Shown: positions 1 to 8,600, counted from the stretch's first letter. The stretch is DNA of 64,000 bases from Peptococcaceae bacterium BRH_c23 (GCA_000961805.1 LADV01000072.1:1-64000), one strand, 5' to 3'. Notes: generated by a model from the sequence alone, not told the origin. Numbers and translations are program-made.

Positions 1-335
1 TGACGTTTTGCTAATTTTGAAGTTAATGCTTTGACCTTGCGAACAGATAGCTTCGGGTTTTTAAGTTTCTTAACAAGTGCCTCAACCTTTTTCGTATAGT
101 CTTCATGGTAGAGCTTGACGAGTACATGCTGTGACACAATAGTCTGCCTCGCCGATTCCGCAGCGTCTTTAGCTTGTCGTATATTCAAATTGTACTTATG
201 CGCCACAACTCTCTCCAGATCACCGATCACCTGACCTTCGAGTTGTCGCTTGAATGAGTAGCGAACTGCCGTACAGAAAACGAGCATCATGTGATCTAAT
301 AGCGCCTTTTGCTCACTTGTGAGGTCTATTAGATA
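1..335 (-). CDS. TnpB/OrfB-like transposon protein, N-terminal fragment cut by window edge
   Basis: On the complementary strand an open frame enters just below a stop at 336-338 and runs off the left edge, about 111 codons. The translation contains FCTAVRYSFKRQLEG and RQAKDAAESARQTIVSQ, which resemble the N-terminal part of the larger TnpB/OrfB-type proteins of IS605/IS607-like elements; this is from memory, not a search. The start is unclear. An AGGAGG (complement of 353-358) is followed by a TTG whose frame stops after four codons, while the transposon frame has no ATG until position 290. The N-terminus may therefore be frameshifted or decayed. It is the only accepted gene on the minus strand. 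Confidence 0.5.
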
Positions 336-565
336 TTAAACAACAGCTACTACCTCCTTTTTTGATTATTTCTTGAAATATTGAGTAAATCCTTTTTTTT
401 ATTATAAAAAATAATCACGACGTGATATAGAATTTTCGCAATAAAAAAAGCTCATTTAGGCAAAGTTTAGTTTTCGAAGCGTAAATTAGAATTTTTTTAA
501 AGGATAAGTAAACAAAAGGTGGAATCTTGGTTGCAAAATCTATATAATGATAGCGTCTTCTCTTA
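336..565. other. AT-rich gap between the transposon fragment and pilus cluster 1
   Basis: No credible gene. It holds T- and A-runs near 391-412 and a perfect palindrome at 414-426 (ATCACG-A-CGTGAT) that could be a small operator or a transposon-end hairpin. A minus-strand frame at 415-816 overlaps the first pilin and has no family character. Confidence 0.5.
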
Positions 566-594
566 TTGACGATTGTTCTAACTACAGATAGAAT
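566..594 (+). promoter_or_regulatory. Promoter of first pilin (SigA-like)
   Basis: -35 TTGACG at 566-571 and -10 TAGAAT at 589-594, with 17 bases between. The same two hexamers with the same spacing recur at 1253-1281 in front of the next pilin. Confidence 0.75.
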
Positions 595-606
595 GAATAG
601 CATAAG

Positions 607-650
607 CAATAGGATAAAGGTCCCGAACGCTATAGGACTAAAGGGCAAAA
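607..650 (+). promoter_or_regulatory. Conserved 5' leader element, copy 1
   Basis: Just downstream of the promoter, ATAGGA occurs at 609-614 and 632-637 (period 23), each followed by an A-rich AAGG. GTCC at 620-623 can pair with GGAC at 635-638. The same arrangement recurs at 1302-1341. The element is transcribed if the promoter call is right. I recognise no standard riboswitch core in it. Confidence 0.55.
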
Positions 651-676
651 ATTTAAAGGGGCGATGAGGCGAGGTG

Positions 677-1129
677 ATGGAACGGAGAAGGGATGATGGG
701 TTTACCCTTATTGAACTCATGATGGTTATTGCGATAATTGGGATATTGGCAAGCGCCTTAATACCACAGTTTGGGAGCATGAAGACAGCGGCAAAAATTA
801 CTGGAGTTGAAACCAATGTTAGATCAGTTGTTATCGCAATTTCAGGAATGCCCTCTAGTGAAGATATAGTGGATTCTTTAGAGGTAACAATGAGGACTAT
901 GAGTAATCCTATTACAAATGAAAAAGGTTTGGAGACACTTACCTCTACGAATAGAACGGAAACTAAAGCTGTCTATGTTTTTGACAGTGAGGAAACATCT
1001 TGGGATGACGACCCAAATTATAATGGGGCAGTTGTTGTCTATTCCCATGATGATTACAGTGCGGATGTTTTTGCCATTAATGAAGAGGGAGAATCAATTG
1101 AAAGCCTCTATGCAAGAGTGGAGCGTTAA
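677..1129 (+). CDS. Type IV prepilin-like protein (pilin 1 of cluster 1)
   Basis: 150-residue protein with a class III leader: short basic stretch MERRRDD, cleavage site G|FTLIELM with Glu at mature position 5, then a hydrophobic helix MVIAIIGILASALIPQF. After processing it would anchor in the membrane and polymerise into a pilus or pseudopilus. The globular part is short, acidic and unlike a GspG fold I can name. GTG at 674 immediately precedes ATG 677; I use the ATG, with AGGCGAGG as ribosome-binding site. It has its own promoter and leader matching those of the next pilin, so the two are probably co-regulated paralogues. Prepilin status is secure; whether it is the major subunit is not. 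Confidence 0.85.
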   Translation: MERRRDDGFTLIELMMVIAIIGILASALIPQFGSMKTAAKITGVETNVRSVVIAISGMPSSEDIVDSLEVTMRTMSNPITNEKGLETLTSTNRTETKAVYVFDSEETSWDDDPNYNGAVVVYSHDDYSADVFAINEEGESIESLYARVER

Positions 1130-1252
1130 TATAGCGTGGAAAGACTGAGGAAATTATTGAAAACAAATTTCTAGGCTAAATGAAACGACCCATTTTAAGA
1201 AGTAATATTTTTAATAATCAACAAAATGGAGAAGATTGGAGAATTTGCCCTA

Positions 1253-1281
1253 TTGACGAGCAGTTATAAAACCGATAGAAT
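1253..1281 (+). promoter_or_regulatory. Promoter of second pilin (SigA-like)
   Basis: -35 TTGACG at 1253-1258 and -10 TAGAAT at 1276-1281, spacing 17. Both hexamers are identical to those at 566-594, while the spacer sequences differ. Confidence 0.75.
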
Positions 1282-1301
1282 AAATGTATGCGATAAATAG
1301 T

Positions 1302-1341
1302 CAATAGGACTTAGGTCCCAACTGACTAGGACCTAAGGGAA
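1302..1341 (+). promoter_or_regulatory. Conserved 5' leader element, copy 2
   Basis: CAATAGGA followed by a perfect 9-bp stem, CTTAGGTCC (1310-1318) with GGACCTAAG (1329-1337), and a trailing GGGA. It matches copy 1 at 607-650 in order and spacing (CAATAGGA, AGGTCCC, TAGGAC, AAGGG) but the stem is much stronger. It could be an RNA hairpin, or a pair of direct repeats (TAGGA at 1305-1309 and 1327-1331) for a protein. Confidence 0.6.
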
Positions 1342-1360
1342 AAGTACACAAAGGAGAGGA

Positions 1361-1903
1361 TTGAGTAAGTTGAAAGAAATGATCAAACGGAAAAAAGATC
1401 AAGGTTTTACGCTAATCGAACTTATGATTGTTATTGCAGTGATTGGGATTTTGGCGATTGTGTTGGTGCCGAAGGTTGGGACGATTAAGACTCAGGCTAA
1501 GGGCGCAGGTGTTGATACGAATCTTAGAGCGGTTCAAGGATATGTAGAAAGTAAAATTAATACTTGGAATAATCAAGGAGCCACTGTTACTACAGTTAAA
1601 GATGATATTATAGCTGCTTATACTTCTGATCCCTTGGCTAATCCATATACTTCGGAAGCGGTTACTCCAGTATCTGGAGATTTAGCAACTGGCACTCCAG
1701 GCAATAATGCATTATTTATTCTTACGGACGGTGCTGGTAGTGATTTTGGTACATTAAATGCTACTAATACTCAGGGAACTATAGTGGTTACGATATCGCC
1801 AGCTACACCGGGAGTAGGTACTCCAATTACTTCAATTAAACTTATACCTCATGGCAATGATGGATTAGCTATAGCTGGAAAAACAGTTACAATAACTCCA
1901 TAA
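1361..1903 (+). CDS. Type IV pilin, probable major subunit of cluster 1
   Basis: 180 residues. Leader rich in Lys (KLKEMIKRKKDQ), processing site G|FTLIELM with Glu5, and helix IVIAVIGILAIVLVPKVG. The remainder is rich in Thr, Ala, Gly and Asn with few charges, typical of an exposed pilin domain, so this is the best candidate for the main fibre subunit. It starts with TTG at 1361 behind AAGGAG, with a short gap of about 4; TTG 1370 and ATG 1379 are alternatives. It is flanked by its own promoter and leader upstream and by a strong terminator at 1936-1962, as expected for a gene expressed more highly than the assembly genes that follow. Confidence 0.87.
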   Translation: MSKLKEMIKRKKDQGFTLIELMIVIAVIGILAIVLVPKVGTIKTQAKGAGVDTNLRAVQGYVESKINTWNNQGATVTTVKDDIIAAYTSDPLANPYTSEAVTPVSGDLATGTPGNNALFILTDGAGSDFGTLNATNTQGTIVVTISPATPGVGTPITSIKLIPHGNDGLAIAGKTVTITP

Positions 1904-1935
1904 TTTGATCTGGAATTTTATAGTTAAATAATTCT

Positions 1936-1962
1936 AAAGGGTGTTTACCAAAACACCCTTTT
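1936..1962 (+). terminator. Rho-independent terminator after pilin 2
   Basis: AAAGGGTGTTT (1936-1946) pairs perfectly with AAACACCCTTT (1951-1961) around a 4-base loop, ending in a short T run. It probably lets some read-through into pilB while keeping pilin transcript dominant. Confidence 0.85.
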
Positions 1963-2000
1963 CCTATATCCTAAAGGTAACCCGAAAGGAGGCCCCACCA

Positions 2001-3713
2001 TTGGCCCTTCGTCAAGAACGTAAACGTCTCGGAGAAATTCTCATCGCTGGCAGGGTTATTTCTCCGACTCAACTGGAAGAGGCTCTTGCAATGCAAAAGT
2101 CTCTTGGTCTTCGTCTCGGCGAAGTCCTAATTAAGCAAGGACTCGTCACAGAAGAGGACATTCTGCGTACGATGCAAAGTCAGCTAGGACTGCCTTCCAT
2201 CGATTTAAATCGCCTGGTTGTGCCTGAACAAGTTCTTAAGTTACTTCCAGAAAACGTCGTGCGGAAATATTCTGTTCTACCTGTGGAAATGAGCAATGCT
2301 CAACTTTTGGTGGCCATGAGTGATCCGACTGACTACTTTGCGATCGATGACTTACGGCTGGCTGCAGGAATGATGGTTAAACCTTGTTTAGCGAAAAAAG
2401 GAGATATTCTTCTGGCCATTGATCGCTTCTATGGTAGGAGTGGGGCGGAAAAGGCTGCTCGTGAGTATGCCAAGAAAATGGGTGTAACCTCAGTTGCTAT
2501 GTCCTCCCAAACGTCCTTAAGCGTTTCTGAGGGGGAAGATATCGATGAAGAAGCAACACCGATCATTCGATTCTTAAACACGATTATCGAGAATGCGGTC
2601 AATAACCGGGCCAGTGATATTCACATTGAACCCATCGAAGAAGAACTTCGGGTGCGCTTTAGAATTGACGGTGTGTTACGAGAGATTATGCTTACCCCTA
2701 TCAGTATGGCCAATCCCGTGGTTAGCCGGGTGAAAATTATGGCTGACCTGAATATTACGGAACGTCGTCTGCCCCAAGATGGCCGAATTTCCTATCTTGT
2801 CGGGGGGAAGATGATCGACCTGCGGGTGTCAACCACTCCTACCATGTATGGTGAAAAAGTTGTTTTGCGTATTTTGGATAAAGCCAGTGTTATTCTAGAG
2901 AAGGAAGCTTTGGGGCTGGTCGGGAAAGATTTAAAAACATTTGAGGAATTAATTTCTAGGCCTTATGGAATCGTACTGGTTACGGGTCCAACGGGAAGTG
3001 GCAAGACGACCACCCTTTATACAGCCCTGCAACAATTAAATGTGCCGGAAAAGAATATTGTGACCCTGGAAGACCCCGTTGAGTTTAACTTTAAAGGGGT
3101 CAATCAAATGCAGGTCAACCCTAAAGCGGGGCTTACATTTGCCGCAGGACTGCGTTCAATTTTGAGGCAAGATCCGGACATTATCATGGTGGGGGAGATG
3201 CGGGACAATGAGACAGCTCAAATTGCAGTGCGCTCAGCTTTAACGGGTCATTTAGTGTTATCGACCATTCATACCAATGACGCAGCCAGTTCTATTACCC
3301 GTCTCATAGATATGGAGATTGAGCCTTTTCTGCTTTCTGCTTCTATTTTAGGAATTATCTCGCAACGGCTTGTTCGACGCATCTGTCCCCAATGTACGCT
3401 TAAGTATGAGGCGAGCCCCATAGAACGTACTTTACTTGAGATTCCTCAAGAAACTAAGGTTGCCATAAAAAAAGGGCAGGGCTGCACTTACTGCAATAAG
3501 AGCGGCTATAAAGGGCGGATTGCGATTTTTGAGATTATGCCGATTTCGGGAGGGCACAGACAACTGATTGACAGGAGGGCAACGGCGGACGAATTAAGAA
3601 ACTATGCGATTGAACAGGGAATGTCAACCCTTAAACATGCGGCAATAAGACTGGTTTTAGAAGGAGTCACAACTGTGGATGAACTCCTGCGGGTTACTTA
3701 TGTGAATGAATAG
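2001..3713 (+). CDS. pilB: Type IV pilus assembly ATPase PilB (GspE family), cluster 1
   Basis: 570-residue cytoplasmic hexameric ATPase that powers pilus extension. N-terminal MshEN/GspE-N region (about 1-150), then the GspE core. Walker A GPTGSGKTTT at about 329-338, Asp-rich and Walker B region with RQDPDIIMVGEMRD near 388-401, His box HLVLSTIHTNDA, and a zinc-type four-cysteine motif CPQC (461-464) and CTYC (495-498) typical of extension rather than retraction ATPases. I start at TTG 2001 behind AAAGGAGG (1985-1991). An upstream in-frame GTG at 1941 lies inside the terminator hairpin and is unlikely. It is 19 bases ahead of pilC and resembles the second PilB at 18713, so the window has two extension motors. 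Confidence 0.93.
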   Translation: MALRQERKRLGEILIAGRVISPTQLEEALAMQKSLGLRLGEVLIKQGLVTEEDILRTMQSQLGLPSIDLNRLVVPEQVLKLLPENVVRKYSVLPVEMSNAQLLVAMSDPTDYFAIDDLRLAAGMMVKPCLAKKGDILLAIDRFYGRSGAEKAAREYAKKMGVTSVAMSSQTSLSVSEGEDIDEEATPIIRFLNTIIENAVNNRASDIHIEPIEEELRVRFRIDGVLREIMLTPISMANPVVSRVKIMADLNITERRLPQDGRISYLVGGKMIDLRVSTTPTMYGEKVVLRILDKASVILEKEALGLVGKDLKTFEELISRPYGIVLVTGPTGSGKTTTLYTALQQLNVPEKNIVTLEDPVEFNFKGVNQMQVNPKAGLTFAAGLRSILRQDPDIIMVGEMRDNETAQIAVRSALTGHLVLSTIHTNDAASSITRLIDMEIEPFLLSASILGIISQRLVRRICPQCTLKYEASPIERTLLEIPQETKVAIKKGQGCTYCNKSGYKGRIAIFEIMPISGGHRQLIDRRATADELRNYAIEQGMSTLKHAAIRLVLEGVTTVDELLRVTYVNE

Positions 3714-3732
3714 GTTGAGGTGAACGGCAGGA

Positions 3733-4947
3733 ATGCAATTTCGCTATCGAGTGATCAATGAAGAAATGCGCGTGACAAATGGCGTACTGGAAGCTGTTGA
3801 TTTGGAGGCCGCCAGGCGACAAATTGTGGAAAACAAATGGCAAATTATTTCTCTAGAGAAAGAATCCGGACTCAGTAGTTTGCTCACGATAACATTTAAC
3901 AGTAAAGTTAAGTATGAATCCATTGCCGCTTTTTGCTCACAAATGGCGATGATGATCCGATCTGGAGCTAATTTAGTGAGGGGATTGGAGATTCTTCGAA
4001 CTCAGATGGAGGATAAACGGCTACAAGAAGTTGTGGGTACGATTCACCGAGGTGTGAGCCGTGGAGATTCTTTGTCAGCGGCCATGAGAGAATGCCAAGG
4101 GGCTTTGCCCGAGCTGCTGATAAATTTGGTCAGCGTCGGTGAGGAAAGTGGAAATTTGGACTCTGTCCTGGTGAGTATGGCAGAGTATTATGAACGAGAG
4201 AATTTCATTCGCAAGAAAATTACTAGTGCGTCAATTTACCCAATAATTCTGACCGTCGTTCTGATCGGTCTGGTGATCTTGTTTATGAATTTTATTCTGC
4301 CGGAAATCACGGATCTTATGAAGGGCAACGGCCAAAGTTTACCCGCTCCTACTCAGATGATTGTGGATACTGCTGATTATCTTAATAACAACGGACTATA
4401 TCTTTTACTCAGTATTGCTGCACTAGTAGGTCTGATGATACGGATTTTCAAAATTCCAAAGTACCGCTTTTACCTGCATACGTTTCTGCTAGGTGTCCCT
4501 CTTTTGGGTAAAAATACGAAAGACGTGGTTATTGCTCGTTTCTCCAGAACTCTGGCCTTATTCTTACATTCCTCTCTGCCCATCGTACCAATTTTAAATT
4601 CCTTAGAGAACATTGTGGGTAATGAAGTCCCTCGTTTAGCGGTTGCCCGAGCTAAAGACCGGATTATTCGTGGAGAAACCATGGCCCTGGCTTTTGGTGT
4701 GGAGCCCTTCTTTGATCCACTTGTCATCCAAATGATGTCCATTGGGGAAGAAACTGGTCGTATGGAGGAATTAATGGTCGAAGTGGCGAAACACTATGAT
4801 AAACGGGTGGAGATTGGACTGGCACGTTTAGTGGCCTTGGTGGAACCGTTCTTTACGGTCATTATCGGGATTTTTGCCGGGGGTTTAATTATTGCTATAG
4901 CCTTACCCATCTTCAACATGGCTAGTGGGGTAAGTGGGGCAAGATAA
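3733..4947 (+). CDS. pilC: Type IV pilus inner-membrane platform protein PilC (GspF family), cluster 1
   Basis: 404 residues, the usual family length. Two T2SSF repeats (about 65-190 and 268-390), each beginning with a helix such as IAAFCSQMAMMIRSGANLVRGLEIL. Membrane segments lie near 165-190 (YPIILTVVLIGLVILFMNFI), near 222-238, and at the C-terminus (FFTVIIGIFAGGLIIAIALP). It sits in the cytoplasmic membrane and couples the PilB motor to the pilin pool. Its place directly after pilB is standard. A second PilC is encoded at 21472-22674. Confidence 0.92.
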   Translation: MQFRYRVINEEMRVTNGVLEAVDLEAARRQIVENKWQIISLEKESGLSSLLTITFNSKVKYESIAAFCSQMAMMIRSGANLVRGLEILRTQMEDKRLQEVVGTIHRGVSRGDSLSAAMRECQGALPELLINLVSVGEESGNLDSVLVSMAEYYERENFIRKKITSASIYPIILTVVLIGLVILFMNFILPEITDLMKGNGQSLPAPTQMIVDTADYLNNNGLYLLLSIAALVGLMIRIFKIPKYRFYLHTFLLGVPLLGKNTKDVVIARFSRTLALFLHSSLPIVPILNSLENIVGNEVPRLAVARAKDRIIRGETMALAFGVEPFFDPLVIQMMSIGEETGRMEELMVEVAKHYDKRVEIGLARLVALVEPFFTVIIGIFAGGLIIAIALPIFNMASGVSGAR

Positions 4948-5000
4948 ATGGCAAGTCAAGAAAAGTGGTCGATGTATAATAAGATATTGAGTGAGGTAGT

Positions 5001-5474
5001 ATGAAGCAAATTCTCTCTATAGAGGGCAATGATGAAAACCTGGGGTTTACTCTCATCGAAATAATGCTGGTAATCGCAGTCATTGGTATACTGGCTACTG
5101 TAACTGTCCCTAAATATCGTTCTTTAACTGATTATTATCATCTTCAGTCTTCGGTCCAGACCACAACGTCCTTTATCCGGTATGCTAAACACCGAGCAAT
5201 CGAGGGACATACCAGAAATGATGTGCTAATAACTAATTCGTCTTCATCACAGGCGAACACTGTCCAAATTCTTAGTCCTCTTCTAATACAATTGAAATCT
5301 CTTGATGCTGGAGTTACTTTAGTTGGTGGAGGTGACTGTGTTATATCCTTTGACAAACGTGGTTATTTAATAAATCCGCCCAGTAATACAGTTAGTTTCA
5401 CGCTTAAGGGCTCATCCCGTACAGTAAACGTTGACGTTGATTTTCTTGGAAATGTCACAACTGTTTGGAATTAA
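5001..5474 (+). CDS. Minor prepilin (GspH/FimT-like)
   Basis: 157 residues starting at ATG 5001 behind GAGGTAG. Leader MKQILSIEGNDENL, cleavage G|FTLIEIM with Glu5, helix LVIAVIGILATVTVPKYR. The pattern of a tyrosine-rich first helix followed by beta-rich sequence ending in a short VDFLGNVTTVW strand resembles GspH/FimT minor pilins, which prime pilus assembly. Its 3' end precedes the next prepilin gene by 34 bases. Confidence 0.8.
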   Translation: MKQILSIEGNDENLGFTLIEIMLVIAVIGILATVTVPKYRSLTDYYHLQSSVQTTTSFIRYAKHRAIEGHTRNDVLITNSSSSQANTVQILSPLLIQLKSLDAGVTLVGGGDCVISFDKRGYLINPPSNTVSFTLKGSSRTVNVDVDFLGNVTTVWN

Positions 5475-5508
5475 GAGATATTTGTACAATCGGAAAGAGG
5501 GGGAGCTT

Positions 5509-5850
5509 TTGAGAAAGTCTGATCAAGGAATGACTATACTAGAAGTTGTATTTGCGATAACAATCCTGCTCATAGGAGCAGGATTTGTGGCTCAAAGTAA
5601 TGCAGTCACCTTTAAATATAGAGCTCAAAGTACTGAGTATAAACAAATGCTTTTTTATGTTGCTGGCCAAATGGACGCGGCTATCGCCAAACAGACTGTT
5701 TCAGAGAGTATCTATATGCCCTTTAAATCCTATGATGATTTTACGACTACTGATGTTACTGTTGAAGATGATTATCTTGAGAAAGTGAAAGTTGAAATGT
5801 CAATTCCCGGTGGAAGATCTATCGTATTATACTCATATCGATTAAAATGA
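5509..5850 (+). CDS. Minor prepilin (GspI/PilV-like)
   Basis: 113 residues from TTG 5509, chosen because AAAGAGGGGG lies just upstream (5494-5503) and because it gives a normal short basic leader, MRKSDQ. Processing site G|MTILEVVF keeps Glu5 with Met at +1 instead of Phe. The helix is AITILLIGAGFVAQSNAV. Small size and position between a GspH-like and a PilW-like gene fit the PilV/GspI role in the minor-pilin tip complex. An in-frame ATG at 5452 inside the previous gene would give a longer, atypical leader. Confidence 0.75.
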   Translation: MRKSDQGMTILEVVFAITILLIGAGFVAQSNAVTFKYRAQSTEYKQMLFYVAGQMDAAIAKQTVSESIYMPFKSYDDFTTTDVTVEDDYLEKVKVEMSIPGGRSIVLYSYRLK

Positions 5851-5869
5851 GAGTTGTAGGACAAAGCAA

Positions 5870-6439
5870 ATGTTGACAAACCCAAAAGCGGATAAATTAA
5901 GATTTAACAAGCCTTCATGCTGCGGTTTTACACTTTTGGAAGTAATGATTGCCGTGTCGATTTTTGGTTTTTTAATGATCTATGTAAGTCAATTTATGCG
6001 TCTTGAAACCCGGGTATTTGATAAAGCAACTCGTGAAGATGACCTTGAGCATGCAGCTCGTTTTGCCATGCTGCACACAATCGATCAGATTCGAGTGATC
6101 CCTAATCCAATTCTTAAACTCAATCAAGAAAATGCCGGGATTTATTCGGGTGAAACGTGTAAGATTAATCTAAATCCCCCGGATCCAGCGACTCTGCCTG
6201 ATGGAACGATCTATTATGATGAAGCTCAAAGCAAGCTAATGCTGAAGGAGACCGATCATTATCTAATTGCAGATCACATTGAGTGGATTAAGTTCGAATC
6301 AGCCGGGACTCGTCTCTTGAAAATCAATATTTTAGCTAAGAATTATGATCCTTCCAATCCAAACGATTCGAATAACCCCGATGATCCAGAATTTCTAGCA
6401 GTTAATGTATTCCAGTTAATCACCTGGGTGCGTTTCTAG
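5870..6439 (+). CDS. Minor prepilin (PilW/GspJ-like)
   Basis: 189 residues, ATG 5870 with a weak ribosome-binding site. The leader is long (MLTNPKADKLRFNKPSCC) with cleavage G|FTLLEVM, Glu5 conserved, and helix IAVSIFGFLMIYVSQFM. The mature protein begins with the amphipathic helix DDLEHAARFAMLHTIDQIR that is common in PilW/GspJ proteins. It ends with an Asn/Asp/Pro-rich loop before FQLITWVRF. It probably belongs to the initiating minor-pilin complex with its neighbours at 5001, 5509 and 6452. Confidence 0.78.
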   Translation: MLTNPKADKLRFNKPSCCGFTLLEVMIAVSIFGFLMIYVSQFMRLETRVFDKATREDDLEHAARFAMLHTIDQIRVIPNPILKLNQENAGIYSGETCKINLNPPDPATLPDGTIYYDEAQSKLMLKETDHYLIADHIEWIKFESAGTRLLKINILAKNYDPSNPNDSNNPDDPEFLAVNVFQLITWVRF

Positions 6440-6451
6440 TGAGGAGGAAAA

Positions 6452-7402
6452 ATGCGCGAACGTGGTTCTGCTTTGCTAGTAGCTATAGTGTCAGTAATGA
6501 TTCTGCTGTTAATCTCGGGAATGTTCTTTTTCTTAATCACTGATCAGATGCAATCTAATGATTACGAAGAGAGAGCGATTAAGGCATATTATTTGGCTCA
6601 AGCTGGGATATTCGATGGAGTAGCGAAGATAAAAGCTAATCTTGTTCCAGCGCCCGATGCGACGGGTAAAAGCATACAACCTGTTATCCCAGATCCTTTT
6701 GATGTTGATGATAGTGGTCAGTATTATCTAGAATGGCAAAAGAATGACTTGTATTATACCATTACTAGTACGGGGTCATATGGAAGTGGTACAGGAAAAG
6801 TTGTTCGGATTCTACAGGCTTATTATAAAGCTGGTTCCGGTGGTGGATCGGAAGAAGAGATTCCAGAAGAATATATAATCCAAGAGCTTATAGTGGGTGG
6901 TGTCTATGGGAATGGATATGGGAACGGAAACTCGAGGTTTTTTTTTAGTAATGATATGAATTTAGATGATACTACTTCGCCAGTAGACTTAAACCACGGT
7001 ATTTATATATTTATACTCAAGAAAAATTTAAGTGATCGGGAAAATAAGTATCCTCACAATGTACTGCTTAGTCTACAGAATAGGGAGAATAACCAGACCA
7101 TCGATTTGACAGGCAAGATTACATTGAATGGTGTTAGTTTACCAAGATTTGAGGATGACCCGGAAGATCCGGAAGATAACGAATATAAGTATTTGATCGA
7201 CTTTAATGATTATGATGGTGATGAGAGTAGGTCAGAAGAAATTATTATTTCTTACACTGGTAATGAGCCACTTCGTTTAGTGGTGGACGGCTACCTTAGC
7301 AATAAAGTTGATAGTTATAAGGATGATCATAGGACAGCGACTATTTCCAATATTTACGTTATATCAACAGATGATGGTTTAATCTGGCAAATTGAGAATT
7401 AA
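6452..7402 (+). CDS. PilX-like pilus assembly protein
   Basis: 316 residues, ATG 6452 behind GAGGAGG. The N-terminus MRERGSALLVAIVSVMILLLISGMFFF followed by KAYYLAQAGIFDGVAKIKA is the PilX_N pattern: a short basic stretch, a hydrophobic helix without the position-5 Glu of normal pilins, then the YxAxAGi motif. The C-terminal two thirds are acidic, with a Gly/Tyr-rich stretch (GGVYGNGYGNGNSRFFF) and DDPEDPEDNEY. No catalytic domain is visible. It is the last of the minor-pilin block and is followed by the PilMNO genes. Its low-complexity Gly/Asn and Asp/Glu content is unlike its neighbours. Confidence 0.72.
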   Translation: MRERGSALLVAIVSVMILLLISGMFFFLITDQMQSNDYEERAIKAYYLAQAGIFDGVAKIKANLVPAPDATGKSIQPVIPDPFDVDDSGQYYLEWQKNDLYYTITSTGSYGSGTGKVVRILQAYYKAGSGGGSEEEIPEEYIIQELIVGGVYGNGYGNGNSRFFFSNDMNLDDTTSPVDLNHGIYIFILKKNLSDRENKYPHNVLLSLQNRENNQTIDLTGKITLNGVSLPRFEDDPEDPEDNEYKYLIDFNDYDGDESRSEEIIISYTGNEPLRLVVDGYLSNKVDSYKDDHRTATISNIYVISTDDGLIWQIEN

Positions 7403-7442
7403 GTTTGGAATAGTTTATAAATAAGCTTGAGGAGATTACAAC

Positions 7443-8600
7443 GTGTTCAAACAAAAACAATGGCTGGCCGTAGTACGGGGGGACCACTGGGTTGTTGCCA
7501 AAGTGGCCCGCCGTAAATTAAAACTAGATATTCTTCACTTGTCTGAATTTCGCGTTGTACCTGAACCTGAACCTGTATTTGAATTCGAAGACGGTCAAGA
7601 ACAACCTGAGGAGAATTTACTCGTTCAGAAAGAAGGTCTCCAAGAAGACAAGCGCTTGACTGGTGGGAAAAGGTCGGACTTACTGAAAGCCTGGTTACAT
7701 AAAAACCATGTGCCTCTCAAAAAACTTCAGCTTGCAGTCTCTTGCCCGGGAGTGATTACCCGGATGATCACTCTTCCAATTATGGCTTCCAAAGATCTTG
7801 ATAAACTTTTAACAGAACAAGTGGAACAGTATTTTACCTTGAATATTTCGGATTACGTGGTAGATTATAGGGTGTTGGATCGATTAGTAGAAGACGGGGA
7901 AATACGTCAACGGGTTCTGCTGGCTGCCCTGCCAAAGTACCAATGGGAGACTCTGTGGTCGGAGTGGGAAGAGATAGGATTTAAACCGCAAGTGGTGGAT
8001 TTAGCCGCAGATGGTTTGGCACGGTTATACTCGAAATTGACACCGAATACTTCGAAGGGAAAAAGTACAACGGAGTTGGAGGCTCCGCTGGATTTGGCGA
8101 TTATCGAATTGAGTGCAGACCGGGTGGAATTTATTCTCCTTGAGCAGGGCGTGTTTTTCTTGTATTCTGACCTAGAGGTTTCTTTGGACGTCTTGGACCA
8201 AGTTAGGATTGCCGTGAATAGTACTTCCAAAGGTGTTGGGGATGGACAACCGGAAGAAAAAGAAGAAACGGAAGCTATGGATCTGCAGACCGCAAAATTA
8301 CATGCTTGGGCTAAAACGGAGGTTGAAGCGAGTTTGGGAAATGTTCTCCAGTCGCTTTCTGAATTCTTCGGCTTTTTTGCGGCACGACATTTTGGTAAAT
8401 CCATTGATCGCATTTATCTCACTGGGGACTATGCAGATCTTCCTTTTATTCAAGAGATTATCCAGTCTAATTTAGAAATATTTACCCAGGTAGGCTTCCC
8501 GAATGCTTGGCGTCCTCGTTTTAGCAGTAGGGCCAAACCACTACAGAAAAACTGGATGAAATATGGCAGCCTTTATGGTTTGGCAATGCGGGAGGGCTAA
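7443..8600 (+). CDS. pilM: PilM-like actin-fold protein, cluster 1
   Basis: 385 residues from GTG 7443 behind TGAGGAG. PilM is a cytoplasmic actin-like ATP-binding protein that binds the N-terminus of PilN and links motor to membrane complex. The visible signs are placement immediately before a PilN/PilO pair, the central segment AVSCPGVITRMITLPIMASKD followed by an LTEQVEQYF helix, and a late IYLTGDYADLPFIQEII strand-turn like the actin-fold second phosphate region. The sequence is divergent, with an acidic insert near residue 50 (EPEPVFEFEDGQEQPEE), so family membership rests partly on context. Its 3' end abuts pilN with no gap. Confidence 0.75.
   Translation: MFKQKQWLAVVRGDHWVVAKVARRKLKLDILHLSEFRVVPEPEPVFEFEDGQEQPEENLLVQKEGLQEDKRLTGGKRSDLLKAWLHKNHVPLKKLQLAVSCPGVITRMITLPIMASKDLDKLLTEQVEQYFTLNISDYVVDYRVLDRLVEDGEIRQRVLLAALPKYQWETLWSEWEEIGFKPQVVDLAADGLARLYSKLTPNTSKGKSTTELEAPLDLAIIELSADRVEFILLEQGVFFLYSDLEVSLDVLDQVRIAVNSTSKGVGDGQPEEKEETEAMDLQTAKLHAWAKTEVEASLGNVLQSLSEFFGFFAARHFGKSIDRIYLTGDYADLPFIQEIIQSNLEIFTQVGFPNAWRPRFSSRAKPLQKNWMKYGSLYGLAMREG

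Noticed and set aside
601..660. Canonical c-di-GMP riboswitch in front of the pilins
   Set aside because: No GCAAA/GCAAAGC core of class I nor the class II pattern as I remember them; reported instead as an unassigned leader.
415..816. Minus-strand frame of 133 codons
   Set aside because: Overlaps the first pilin and its promoter; hydrophobic composition is a shadow of the pilin helix, no family features.
7907..8413. 168-codon minus-strand frame inside pilM
   Set aside because: Antisense to a well-supported gene; Ser/Arg-rich, no domain, no ribosome-binding site.
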